In this document: positions 11,210 to 23,500 of the stretch, one piece after another
How positions within the stretch are numbered: position 1 is the stretch's first letter
Layout: every line of letters starts with the position of its first letter
Assembly: GCA_037783415.1 (NCBI GenBank)
Contig: JAZGTN010000009.1
Coordinates: 2,666,001-2,730,000 of the forward strand
DNA: 64,000 nucleotides
DNA from: Leptasterias polaris
Taxonomy: Eukaryota; Echinodermata; Asteroidea; Forcipulatida; Asteriidae
Direction of reading: 5' to 3'
Notes under the pieces: model-generated
What the model was told of the DNA's origin: nothing
Seen by the model: only the letters and a program-made list of their open reading frames with translations
Database searches by the model: none
Program-made: the position numbers and the translations under genes

Positions 11210-13489
11210 GATGACAATGCGTCACAAGGGGGCGCTAAGTTGTCTTAATGCTTACGTCACACGAGGGTGCTATTTTGAGAGCCTTTATTTTATTGTAAAT
11301 TACAAAATGTATCAATATTTATCATCATGTACGGTTTTTATGATAAACGTTATTCGGGCTGGTGTTGTGCAAAAGAAAACAGGATTATGAAACTTTGTAT
11401 TTTTAAACATTGGTAATTGTATTTGTAACTTGTATTTCTGTAAACTGACAGCACCTTGGTAATGTAAAAAATTACATCAAAATTCCGTTGCGTCAATGTA
11501 CTTGTGCTGAAATCCCATATAAATTTCTCGCTTTTAAAAAAAACAACATCCGGTTTTTTTCCCAATAATTGTATAACAATACAGTGCGCCACTTAGTGTT
11601 TGCCTTGGATAAGCCTTATTTTGTGCGTCATTGGGGGTGAGGGAGTGTATCCTGTGCAACTCACACACAAGGTTTGTGGTAAGCCGCGCCTGAACCGTGG
11701 CAAATAGAGGTTAGGGCTACGGTTACGACCGTTGACTGCAACAAACACATTGAAGAATATTACTTTAGCCGAAAAAACCTTCCATTTCTAATGTGGAATT
11801 TTAAGCTTTCTAAGAAGACGGCCGATCTGGAGGAACATTGCACGTTGAACTTTGAAATTTGCAAAGAGAAAGGAACGTCAAAGTCTGACATAATATCATG
11901 CATCGCCGACTGTAATAGTTGTTGTTGTTGTTGTTGCTGCTGCTGCTTTTGTTGTTGTTGCTGTTTCTGTTGTTGCTGTTGCTGCTGCTGCTGCTACTGC
12001 TGTTGTTGTTGTTGTTGTTGTTGTTGTTGATGCTGCAGCTGCAGCAGCAGCAGAAGTTGTCGTCGCCTCTCTTTGTTCTTTGAAATGTCATATTTTGTGT
12101 GTGTTTTTTCGAAGATGTTCGGGGACAATCAGGAAAATTTGCATCGATGTAAGAAAAAACGTGATGACACTTTCTGTTTTCATCAGTTCTCTGTTTTTGC
12201 AAGTTAGTTTGTTTCGTCATGTTTTAGATTATGCAGTAACTTGTGGTAAAACATAAAACACAACGGCGCTATTTTTGGTACATTAAGGGGGGAATGTATG
12301 AATTAAAACTGTCAAAACTGTTTCAAAAGAATATAGTCTTTATTTAATACATGAAATTCAATGAGATTAAATAATCACTTTCACTATTTTTTATTAATGT
12401 TAAGCCTTTGATTTAAAATATCTATTAAGGTGTCAGAAACACTTTCAAAGGAGATTGAACATTTTATGTATTAATTCTGCGGGAAACCAAAACATCATTG
12501 CTGACACACTTTGGTGTGCAAACTCAGTGCAACTTGCGTTAAGGGTTGGATGGGTACATTCGTGTTTACACAATTTGGCCTTTAAGTTTTATCTGACTGT
12601 AATAACAGAAGAAACAGGATTGGATAAGTTTCACTGTTTGATCGTTATCACCAGTTTCATTAAAATTGTCACAGACTACTTTGATTGTGCTTCTTTGAAG
12701 CTAAAGTTTTTTTTTTTTCACCCTTTGTATGGTCTTTGGTGTGTTCTTGTTTCAAGCATTGTAAACCAGTAGTAACTTATAGGCTTGAAATGTCCTCTTC
12801 CTGTCTGTGCATCCCGCCCTCGGGTGTTCACAGTACAGGCTCACACGGTTCGACAAAATAGCCGCGCCGGTTTACGGCAATAAGAAAAACTGTATACCGA
12901 CTGGTTTCCAAGTCTGAAGTTGAACTTTAACCTGCAGCTTTTTACTTCCTGTTTTGCTCTTATTGTTGGTACGAAAGAAATTAATATAAACCGGACAGGG
13001 TTTCCAACCAAGGTAAATCCTGTACGTCTGCAGAACATCCCGCCACTAATGTTATTTTGAAATTCAATGATTTCCGTCGTAAACTTCATCTTCGAGCCTG
13101 AGCAGCCTCCGCACGGCCGTGTGCTAGATAGGCCTACATTTTTTAGTAGCAGGACCTAAATTTCACATTGCTGTTAGCCTTGATTCAAAACGCTCCTGTT
13201 GTCCACATGCCACGACCAATGCTTTGAACAACAGCAGTATCTTGAAATAAGACTACAATACTAAAATTCGAATAGTTTAGTATACAGTGAAACAGCCACA
13301 ACATGTATTTTCCAGAAATATGACCCGGAATTGCTGTAGTATTCGTTTGAACGGCGTACGCCACAATTTATTGATTTGTGCAATTCATAATCAATGTTTG
13401 TATGAGAGAGATTGGCTGTTGCCAGCTTGTGTTTATATCCCTTTGTGGGAGCTTGCCGAGTTCCCTTGATGGGTAGATCATTTAAACAA
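11210..13489. other. PDE9A-like 3' flank, no gene recognised
   Basis: This stretch follows the PDE9A-like stop and should contain its 3' UTR. The main feature is the trinucleotide array at 11914-12050. No conserved protein was recognised in the short open frames at 12455-12772 or 12841-13089. An A/C-rich run, (acaa)n at 13484-13500, marks the approximate junction with the retrotransposon. Confidence 0.5.
11914..12050. repeat. Interrupted TTG/CTG trinucleotide array
   Basis: About 45 triplets of TTG and TGC (GTT, GCT, with TTT interruptions) run on the + strand and end in a short palindrome-like tgctgcagctgcagcagcagc. It lies about 0.7 kb after the PDE9A-like stop codon, so it may be in the 3' UTR or just beyond it. 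All reading frames give homopolymer peptides, so coding is unlikely. Confidence 0.85.
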
Positions 13490-15675
13490 ACAAACAAACA
13501 AAGAACAAATGAACATGTGTCCTCCTGTTGCCTTGGCAACGAAGTCCAGCACGGCTTCACAGTGCGCAAATCGTGTGTCACCCAGCTATCTAATGCCATT
13601 TTTGACTGGGCTTCAATCATGGACAAGCCGCGCCCACCTCGCATCGACATCGCCTTCTTGGACTTTAGAAAAGCATTTGACATCATGCCCCATCACACGC
13701 TACTCAATAAGCTCGCAAGGAACTTCAACATACAGGGTCAGACCTGGACATGGTTAAAATCATTTCTTACCGGACGGCATCAGCGAGTAATGTACCAGGG
13801 AGCTTTTTCATCTTGGTCCCCTGTTACATCTGGCGTCCCCCAAGGAAGTGTCCTAGGCCCTCTATTGTTTAACTTGTTCATCAGTGACATTTCAGAAACC
13901 TTAGCCACCAAATCTCTACTCTTCGCTGACGATACGCTCATCTATCAACCCATCAGTTCCCGTGAAGATGAACTCCTCCTGCAAGCAGACCTTGATGCCC
14001 TCGGCCGGTGGAGTGAGTCCAATGGGATGAAACTGAACACAAACAAATCTAAGATAATGCATATGACTAGATCAACAAAGACACTAGCCCTTCCACAGTA
14101 CTCCATTCATGGATTCCCCTTAACCATAGCAACCACCTACAAGTACCTTGGCGTCACAATGAACAGCACTTTAACATGGAACGACCATGTAAACACTGTG
14201 GTTACCAAGGCAAATAGGACACTCGGTTTCATCTGGCACACCGCAGGAGGAACTTCTACAAAAGCACTGATGTCGCTATACCGGACACTTGTCGTACCAG
14301 TTCTCGAGTACGGGTTGCCTGCCTGGTGTCCATACACAGCAGCTTTGTCATCAAAACTAGAACGGGTCCAAAGGAGAGCCACAAGAATGTTTCTGAAACA
14401 ACAGAGGAAAGGAGCTATGTCGTATGAGGAGAGACTACAAAAACTGAACTGGCAAAGCCTAGAATCTAGACGGCAAAGACTAGTCATTCAATTCACCACC
14501 AAATGTTTATTCGGTTTAATTGACTGTCGCACAATAAACTCTAATACCTTTGTTAATACCCGGCACTTAGACACACTTACCTTTAATCATCGGTATGCTA
14601 GAACTCTTGGCCTAAAGAACACATCTATCCATTCATTTCCACGTATTTGGAGTAGTCTGCCTACAAATGTTAAGAATTCTCTCATCATTGATTCGTTTAA
14701 GTGTTTTAATGTTTACTTATGCAACCATTTCCAAGATGTCTAGATTTTCATATACTCGAAGTTGCCATTTCTTGCCCTTATTGATTGATTGATGGCTGCA
14801 TCGATTGTTTGTCAGTGCATTACCCGTTTGGTTGTCTGTCTGTTTTTCTGATGCTAGTTTGCTACATGTATTCTGGTTTTTTTGCTAGTCTGCTTGCATA
14901 TTTTTTGCTTGTTCATGTACATGTATGTTGTCAGCCATCATGTTCTTGGTTTTTTATGTTTTTGGTTTATCTGTCATCAAACAAAGGCCTGTTTCTATTT
15001 TTTAGTTGGCCTGCTACATGTAAATCGTTTTCTTTTCTGTCAGTTATTTAATGTTTGGCATCCTCATGTTATTTCCCCCAAGGTTATTTACTTGACTAGT
15101 TGACTAGTATAGTACATGATTATGCCATATTGTTTTTATTTATAAATTAAAAATATATTATATTTACTGTGTTCATGTTTTATTTATTTTTATTTAATAT
15201 TTTTATTATTTAATTATTTAATTATTAATTATATATATATATATATATTTTTTTAAATGTTGTTCACTGATTATTTTTGTTTTCAGTGTTCCATTTTAAG
15301 ATTGGATTGATAGGCTTTCGAGTCATAGTGTTTAAATTCACTTTTATTAATCCTGGCCATCTTATAATGGGTCTGTTTTTGTTCTTGTATTGTCTTTCAG
15401 CCTTTACTTCTTTTTTGCTATTGCTGCCGTATTCAATTCCTCATTTAATTGCATGTGGGTTTTTTATTGATTTTTTATTGCTTGTTGTTGTTCATAGACT
15501 CAGCAGCGAGCATTTAAGTTCACCTTTATTAATCCTCCATTGTTTTGTTCTTGTATTGGCTTATCAACCTTGATTTCTTGTTTGGGGTAACTGATTTGCT
15601 GTAACTCTCCTGTACAATGTATTGTTGTTTGATTGTTACAATTCTTGGCCGAATAAATAATAATAATAATAATAA
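13490..15675 (+). mobile_element. 5'-truncated non-LTR retrotransposon with open RT frame
   Basis: The insertion joins host DNA near 13490 and ends in an (AAT)n tail at 15653-15675. It contains most of a reverse transcriptase ORF, stopping at 14743, followed by about 0.9 kb of T-rich 3' sequence with an (AT)n run at 15229-15249 and an imperfect internal duplication (cacttttattaatcctg / cacctttattaatcctc). The A/T-repeat tail and RT C-terminus resemble CR1/L2-like elements. No endonuclease domain or 5' UTR is present, so it cannot be autonomous. Confidence 0.85.
13530..14743 (+). pseudogene. Reverse transcriptase ORF fragment of a non-LTR retrotransposon
   Basis: The frame is open for about 400 codons. 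RT blocks appear in order: QHGFTVRKSCVTQL, IAFLDFRKAFDIMPH, SGVPQGSVLGPLLFNLFI, LLFADDTLIY (the catalytic F-x-D-D box, with FADD in place of YADD), a thumb region with NTNKSKIMHM and TYKYLGVTM, and a C-terminal tail ending in a WSSLPTNV motif. No stop interrupts it, so the insertion seems young. It lacks its endonuclease half and a natural start; the upstream in-frame ATG at 13412 is in host sequence. Confidence 0.9.
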
Positions 15676-15731
15676 TTTGCTCTGTGAAAAAACTTGGTGT
15701 ACATTAATAATTCTCATCACTGACCTTCGAG

Positions 15732-15880
15732 TAGACCTTAAGTGCATGACGTCATTTGAGTAGGGCGCCCCCGGCGAGAGCTCATTGGCTGATCCTGTGC
15801 TCCTTGCGTGTTACGTGTGCGTGTTCTATTGTTTGATCATTACACTCAAAACGTGGCGCCGTAATGACGTCAGTGTTTGT
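15732..15880. mobile_element. MITE family A, degenerate copy 3
   Basis: The left part reads gaccttaagtgcatgacgtcatttgagtagggcgcccc and the right part ends cgccgtaatgacgtcagtg. The middle keeps attggctga and tctattgtttgatcat, in the same order as copy 2. Both TGACGTCA boxes survive although the rest has diverged. Confidence 0.7.
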
Positions 15881-16750
15881 GGCTCATAAAGTACTAAACA
15901 AATAATATCATGAACCAATTGAAAGTGTGTCTTAAAAAAAATTACCGATTGTCTTGGATAAAATGATTGATCATAATGACGAACTAACGTCAGATACCCC
16001 CAACTGGATTGGATTTAATTAAATAAAGGCTGGTGCATTTTATAATCATGTGAGAGCATTGGCGTGTGACGTCATCATAGCAGGCTAGTTACCACTTATG
16101 ACGTCATTGATAATAAATACGTTTGTCGATATTGCACAAAGGAATTAAAACAGTCATTATGTCTAAACTGTTATAATCGTTTTTAATTATCATTTACACT
16201 TGTTTGCTTGTGAAAGGTTCTCAGTTTGTATTGGTGTATTTGTATTATATTATTCAATGGGATTAAATCGATCTAAAGTAAGCGAACAGGTTTGGTTGCT
16301 ATCGAAATAAATACAATTTAAATTTTAATCTTTTAACGGCTCACTGATTAGAATATACGTATGTCAATCCTCCTAATATAGGCTGACTGTTAAAGGTATT
16401 ATACGGGAATGGTCAGGATAAAAACGTAATGTAATTTTAAACTCCAACGGTGGATAAACTCAAACGTAAACAGTTTTAATTTCCAACCAAAGGCAGGCAA
16501 TGGACATTTTGACGGGTTCTTTTAATTGTACGTTTGGGAGGTTTACCAAAAATGGGGGGGGGGGGGGGGGGGGGGGCAATGATAATAGTTTTTATAAAAA
16601 GACCAAAACAAACAAATTGTTGTTTAACATAAAGTCATATTTTAGTTACCTCTGAGAGTATTTCTTGCTCTACGATATTATAAAAACATACAATGGCTCA
16701 CTAAAAAAATCATTTGTAAATCTTGTTATTTTAAATAAACGTATTATAAA
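15881..16750. other. Intergenic AT-rich spacer
   Basis: I recognise no gene. A poly(G) run of 23 lies at 16554-16576. The sequence is AT-rich with scattered TGACGTCA or near-CRE motifs (16069, 16098). Confidence 0.5.
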
Positions 16751-16755
16751 ATAAT

Positions 16756-16975
16756 TTGGGGTTGAACAAAGAAAATTTTACAAGAGTGGGATTTGAAAAA
16801 AACGACCTCCGGATTAGGAAGACCGCCAACATTGGGCTAGATAGGTCAGTTGGTAGAGCGCCGGCACATTAATCCGGAGGTCGTTGGTTCAAATCCCGCT
16901 CTTGTCACATTTTCTTTGTTCAACCCAAAATCATTTAAAATTTAGCCAGTCAGTTTCCCTTGTGGTTTATTATTT
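16756..16975 (+). mobile_element. tRNA-like SINE with an inverted partial copy (hairpin)
   Basis: The + strand copy at 16838-16975 reads gggctagataggtcagttgg (A-box-like), cgccggcacattaatccgg, then ggttcaaatcccgctc (B box), then ctttgttcaaccc and the tail ccagtcagtttcccttgtgg. Immediately upstream, 16756-16817 is a reverse-complement copy of its 3' half (ttgaacaaagaaaattttac, then cgacctccggatta), giving a long imperfect hairpin. The family also occurs at 51541-51715 on the minus strand. It is not a functional tRNA: the acceptor stem is not intact. Confidence 0.8.
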
Positions 16976-17557
16976 GATAAGTTACAAGTTACATTGCGGA
17001 ACAGGCCTATTATGCTGATCTGCATTTATCGCATTTTCTAAAACAATTTTGTTTCAAGGTCGCTCTTACCCAACAACAAACAACAAAATGTCTTTTAAAG
17101 GTAACTTTGCACCCGCCCCCTATCCTAAGGCGGTTCACCTTGGCTGGGATCACCAGACCGTGCAGACGCTGTAGTGGTCACGGGTGTTGAGCTCACCACA
17201 TTGTGGTCGTAGAGCCTCTGAGAGAGAGAGAAAAATAACACAACCCACGCTCCCACACACTTCAACAATAGAAATCAAGGCATCATTTTTATTTCAATTT
17301 ACGATCAAAACAGACCCCACATTGCTTTCGTGTCGACTTCCCACCAACTTGAGCTGTGTTGACAAGGCGCTGTAAATGCCCTATTGGAAGTTGTTTGGTA
17401 TGAAGAAGCGTGCCTGCAGGATACACGCGCATTAGCTAACGGACGTGCAAGGAGATAGATACTCCAGGCAGGAGGTCGGTCAGTCGGTTTACTAGCATCG
17501 TGCGGAGTCATACACAAGCTAGCTGCTTCTAAAAGATCTACCAACCAAGGAAACAAA

Positions 17558-20500
17558 ATGGGAGGGTGTTTCAGCGGCGGCTCGACTGGACCAAGCGGTA
17601 AGAGACAGACAGAGATAAAACACACATATTTTAAGAGATCACTATTACTGGTCATTTATCTCACTCAGTTCTGAGGCAAGCCCGTACAATGAAGGAATTT
17701 ATTGATCGAAGCGCTTCCCGGGTCAGCCTGTAGAGACGATGTCCGGCGTTGTGTACCACCACAGAGCAATTTGTATGAACAGATCTTTAAACAAATCAAC
17801 ACAACAATGTGGGCGACCTTAAACCCAGCTTAGATTACGGTGGTGCTTGAAATTTAGGGCTAGACTGATAAGGATGAGTTTCCCGTATAAAAACAAATGA
17901 AAGAAAACAAGTTGGCCGTTGGTATAGACATACCGGTATAGCTGTTGCGCAAATTTGTACGTCCTATTGCTAACCACGACTTTGCCCAAATCAAGTGGTA
18001 AAATATCGACGCCTATTTGACGCAAAATTTCACAAGTTTTTCCAAAGTCGAAAAGTAGTGACAGATACACATAAAAATTGATGTCAATTGATTATGTAGC
18101 CCTTGTTAACAAACAGAGTGACCTTGTTACATAATCCAGGGCCATTCTGGCAGGCAAGATACTAGACTGTTTTATGAAACGGGTGCCAAATCGGGGTGGC
18201 TTTCAAATTAAACTCCGGAAGTGAAAGTTAAAATCGAAGTTATTTATATATTGTACATTATTGACTTCTCAACAGTACAATGTTTTACTGTACCAAGTTC
18301 CTACACAGCTGGTGATTATAGCGGAAGCATACTTTAATTGGCAAAAGGAGTTAACCAGACATAGGGCCTACTTATGAGGACTTATGAGGTTGTAGATTCT
18401 TTGAGTGTTGTAGATAGATTTTTGAGTGTTACTGGTGGGAGAAGCAGTTAGTGAAGAACTTTTATATATATTTTTTACACGAATATTGAGCTCTGTCGAT
18501 GAATGAGTAATATTCATTATACAAAAAAAGAACCAGACAATTTTTCTTCCAACCTCAGTTTAGAAACTTTGCAACGGGAGAAAAGCAAGATGGCGGCACC
18601 ATGATAAAGGATTATACTGTCTGTCTGTAATGAGGTGCGGCCATCGCTCCGACCAGATGACTTTTGCCGGGGCTTCGAACTGTGGCCGTAACATGCAGCT
18701 TATTTTCTTCTTCTTGCTGTCAACCGCCGTTCCGATAATTGCCTCCATTTTCTGTTATGTTCCCTCCTGATGCAATGCAATATGGCAACTGAGTTGAGAA
18801 CAAGGGAACAAGTTGTTCCCATTCACTTACAATCTCGTTTTGACTATACATTGGTTTGAACAAAGCTGGTTGCCAGTAAGAGGGGTCTATGACCTGAAAG
18901 GGTAACATTATTTTTTGATAATGCTGGGAAATACGTGTGAAGTTCTTTTTAGCGCAGTGTGTGAAAGGAACACGCTGTGTTTCGCTCGAGTGGTGGCGTA
19001 GGTCGAACTATAAGCGACAGTTTCCCACTTAAAAATACACTGTACCTTACAGAAAAAAATCCAGAAAGTTGTCACGCTTGCGTGAAGATATTGTGTTCAG
19101 AGCTAAAGCAAGAAAAAAACACACAGCATTTTCACTTGCCTTGGTAAATTTAGAATTGAATTTGTACTTTGTTCATCAATGGGGCTACCAAAATGGCCCG
19201 TGTGGTTTTGTAAAATAAACAAGGAGGGGCTTTGAGCTATAGGCTAAACTTGTCTTTTGAGAGAAAAAAATCCATTTGCTTCATCGAAGTTTACACAAAT
19301 AAAGCAAAGATTGATTGAACGGCCTTTGACCAAAGAAACCGCCCTTTAGGTAATCGAAACTATTAGGCCTACACGACCACTGTTCTGCGATTTGTACGGT
19401 TTGGTTTGACGGTTTGAATATAATTTGAACAACTGCTTACCGGAAAACAAAAAACTCAACCATAAATTGTTGACAATGGATCGCATGAACAATATTAAAC
19501 AAATGTAAATTGAACACTATTTAAATTACAAGTCAGGTAAAAAGAGAAGAAAGTTACAGAAATGTTAATACGGTTTCATAACAATCCTTGCGGGCATTTT
19601 TTGTATTGACACGGTGTCCTCATCGTAGTTGGTCTCTACACGCTGGCACAGCAGCTAACCTTGGTACCCGATTCCCGTAGGAGATACGTCTCGCTGAAGC
19701 TTACTGCCCATGAACAGCTGACGGCTTCATATCACCATGCAAGCCCACGGGGGAACTGTTAAAAAACAGGGACAGTCTGCAAAATTGGCGAGTTTTTACT
19801 GTAATCATATTTTTGTATGGCCATGGACACATTGTTCAATGCAGCACCAGGTGAAATAATTTGATGAGGTGCAATTGTTTTGCAGCATCCAATACTAACT
19901 AATTCGCCCTTGCCATTGGTTACGTCTGGGGCCCTTTTACACATTCAATAAGAACACATTTTACTCCACTAGTTCTAACCAATGACCTCAAAAAGATATG
20001 GAATACACATGACATGAATCACAGTCGTAATTACTCTGTGGTAGGATCCACAGTTCCACACCACAAGAAGTCGAAGCTTTTGCATTTCCTACCATTAACA
20101 GTAAATGATTAACTTATTAAATTGACACGAGCTGCAAAAGTAAACTTGAACAGATGGTCCAAAGAATGGAATACTGATAAAATATTCGACCATCATTGCG
20201 ATGAATTGAACTCGTCTTTCTTTTATCTGTGTTCTTTTAAAAGCACGTAACGGACATTATGATAATTGTTAAAATCCCAACCTGCACTTTGTGTGACCCA
20301 TCCCTATACATCGTGAAAGAAAAAAAACCCTCAATTGTAAGCTCAATCGGTAATGAGGGTCACGAAAACCTATTGTGAAAGAAATTTAGCATGTGTTTTT
20401 CACCGTTTTCAAACATGGTGTTTTGTACTCACGAGATCAAAACTAAATGTATCTCCCATTAAAAAAACCAAACATGTCACAGTTTTTATGCAATAAAGAT

Positions 20501-23500
20501 AGTCTGTGTGGAGATTTCCACCATGACCATCTTAACACCTAGGCGTTCAGGCAATTGTAAAGTTCAATCTGAAAAATTTGCATTTTTCACCCTTCCCGCA
20601 ATGCACACCTGTCGTGACAAATGGGACTAAACCGAATATTTGCCAGTAGTTTCATCAGGTTAACTCACAAGCTGATCAGCTCATTTGGGAATACCGGTTA
20701 AGTCTAGCAGAGGCGGGCCGCTTTCAACACATGCTGATCATATTTAAATATTTCTTAACCACATCCTCACACTGGTCAGCTCAACATTTCGAATTTTGAG
20801 CAATCTTGTATAGTGTAGGAACATATACTTAGAAACTTCTTGAATCAAGACTACTAGTTACCCCCAAAAGTGCCTCATGTTAAATAATTGCCCGTATGTC
20901 GATCATTGATATGAAATATCATCAATATGTGGCCGACAGACTAAACAGAACTCGTCTTTGTCTTTTGAGTTTTTAGCAATCTTGTATAGTGTATGAACAC
21001 TTCTTGAATCAAGACTATACTAGTTACCCCCAAAAGTGCCTCATGTTAAATAATTGCTCGTATGTCATTGATATTAATTATGAGGCCGACAGACTAAACA
21101 TATATACTCTTTGTATGACAGTGCATGACTTGGACATCCCGTCATGTTTGTTACACGATCATTAGTGGAAGCTGCATGGTCGAGGTATGTGCCATTTGAC
21201 ATGCTAGGAATTTGTCTCTAGTATAATTAGATATCGTATCATCTGAAGGGAATCCATGTTATCGTGACGTCAGACCACTAGACCAGACGGGCTTGTCGAC
21301 GGGCATATACAATACTTTCACTTTCGAAGAAAACCATCTGAATTAATCCGGTAAATAATATTCGCGTGACGAAGCACACTATTTTTAAGCATTGAAGCAT
21401 GTTCACAACCCCAGCCTGAGTACATCAAAACCGTTCACTGTTATTTTCAGTTTTGTGTCCAGAAAGTAAGAAGTTCCATAAGCTTGCTCTTTTAAACATG
21501 ACTTGTCGGACATGTTGGTTTTCGGTTGTCGGACATCCATGTCGGATTTATAACGGTTCAACACACATTATTTATTTAAAAGTCTTTTGTGTGCAATCTC
21601 CATTTTAATTATAATCATATTTTTGTTCGTTGGCAGGGGTCTGGTTGTACACATCTTTCGATGACAGTTTTTATACCGTTGTATACCCTTGACAGCCCCT
21701 GTTCAACTTGTATTATTGTGTAAATGTCTAAATATTTAAGATTATAAAAAAAAGGTTAACAAAATTAAGACCGAGCACGATCATCCTATTGCAAAGAATT
21801 TTCGACAGATGCATATCAAAGTTGGGCCCGAATTATTTGTTCCACGACACTTTCGGTTTCGCTATAACGTTGGTTTGAATTTGAGAAATAAAACTGGAAA
21901 ATGATACGTCGATAAATGCAAAAAAAGAGCTGATTTAATTTGAATTTAGTTGGATCAGAAACAGCATGAAAATATGGCGAAATACAATCATAAATACAAA
22001 AGCTCCGTTTATTAAGTTTTGATGTTAATTTATAGCCCATTTGTAATAAATTGGGTATTATTTAGGCATAGGTATGGTTGGACAAAATAGTTGTTCGACA
22101 TCATTGGGTTTTGATATAATGCCCCCAAATCGGTTTCCTGACAATTCTGTCGGACATCTGTGTCGGACATCCACGGTCCGGAAACCACGTATACACGCGT
22201 GTATCTTCGAAATACTCACCATTGGTCTGTCGACAGCGTGAGTAGCTATTTTGTGATTGGACTTCAGTATATAATTGTATCGAAGTTTATTTCAACTTAA
22301 CGTTGGGGTTTAGTGCACTCAACTCTTCCAATGACCAATGGTGTATTTTTACCTTTAAAGAATTGAAAACATTTGACTCAAATAATTGTCGAAATAATTG
22401 GAACAACGGTCACATTGATTTGCTATATCCCCCTTTAGTCTGGCGGGCTGACATTCCTCTACCGTTACTCATCACTGCCGATGATGTCTAGATTACCGAC
22501 TCACTCTCTTTCCCAGCAGACAGTTGGAATGTGTCGTGACATTCAACCCTGTCTGGCCCGACTGTAACATTAGGAACTGGTTTTCTAATATTATTGTGGT
22601 ATAATGTCTTTCTCTGAAATGGATGTTAGGGTTTCTTCTGTAGGATCGTGTTTGAGTTTGATGTAAAGGGAAACTGGGAGCCGTTGCGCATCAGAGACGT
22701 GGGTGCACTGGACTATTGAGAAACTCATTATAATAGACCTTATGCATATGACGTCATTTGAGTAGGCCGCCCTCGCCTAGAGGTCAAAAGGAAGATGTTC
22801 ATTGGCCAGTCCTTTGCGCCGCGCGTACAAATCAGCGCGTTTCCATTGTTTCATCATCAGTTTACCTCTAAGATGGCGGCTTGGTGACGTCAATGCATAG
22901 GTCTATTGTAAAAAAAAAAAGCAAATTGTTTCTGTTCAAAGATTTGAAGGTCATGGATTTTATGAATTGTTGTAAAATGGTCCAATTTATACCGTGCCCG
23001 TTGAAGACTTTCAACCTGGAAAATTTCTGGGTACACGCTCTATAGACCTCTAAAATTGCCCTGTTTTGTTTAAAGTTGTAGACATTTTCCAAGATGGAGT
23101 CTGGCAGTTTAGCCTCTCATGGATGTTTTTATTTTTGGATGAGTATTATAGCGCAAAGCATAATTACGGCTAACCTGCCAAAAATTTAAAAGAAAAATGA
23201 AGTTTAGCTGTCAGAAAACACTTTTGGTTTGTTTTCCTGAGGCTGGGAGACTTCAAAATATGTTTTAAAGTATTTATGAATATAGTGAAACCGAGGCTGC
23301 AAGGGAAAAAGTAGTCTGGCCCTTATACAACAATGTGTATTCATTATATCAACTGAACATAGGGAACACGACAAGGTGCTCAAAATGCTTCCCAAGAATC
23401 ACCTGTCCACCTTCCTTTTCTGTAATTCAATTCATTATTTTCTGACCCCTCCCAGGTTACAAGTCAAAGTTCAAACGGGACGCTCTCAAGGCCCACAACA

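Larger units (their letters stand above)
17598..23455 (+). other. First intron of the GAPR-1-like gene
   Basis: This 5.9 kb intron has no recognised exon. It contains a ~175 bp tandem duplication (20795-21110), repeated tgtcggacat words near 21510-21550 and 22150-22170, MITE A copy 2 (22731-22909), and a segment near 20280-20560 that shares accatgaccatctt and related phrases with the 344 bp MITE at 41160. A segment at 18090-18180 (aacagagtgaccttg, ggcaagatacta) is echoed at 26625-26690. Confidence 0.6.

Noticed and set aside
11791..12220. Poly-cysteine and poly-Asn/Ser frames
   Set aside because: They are products of the TTG/CTG array; low complexity with no conserved flank.
13412..13530. 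Start of the 443-residue open frame as a natural RT start
   Set aside because: The ATG and first ~30 codons lie in host sequence upstream of the retrotransposon junction near 13490; RT homology begins at about QHGF.
14785..15573. Hydrophobic open frames after the RT ORF
   Set aside because: T-rich 3' sequence of the retrotransposon gives Phe/Leu-rich frames by composition; no homology is seen.
16838..16910. Functional tRNA gene
   Set aside because: The acceptor stem does not pair and the sequence continues into a SINE tail shared with 51541-51715.
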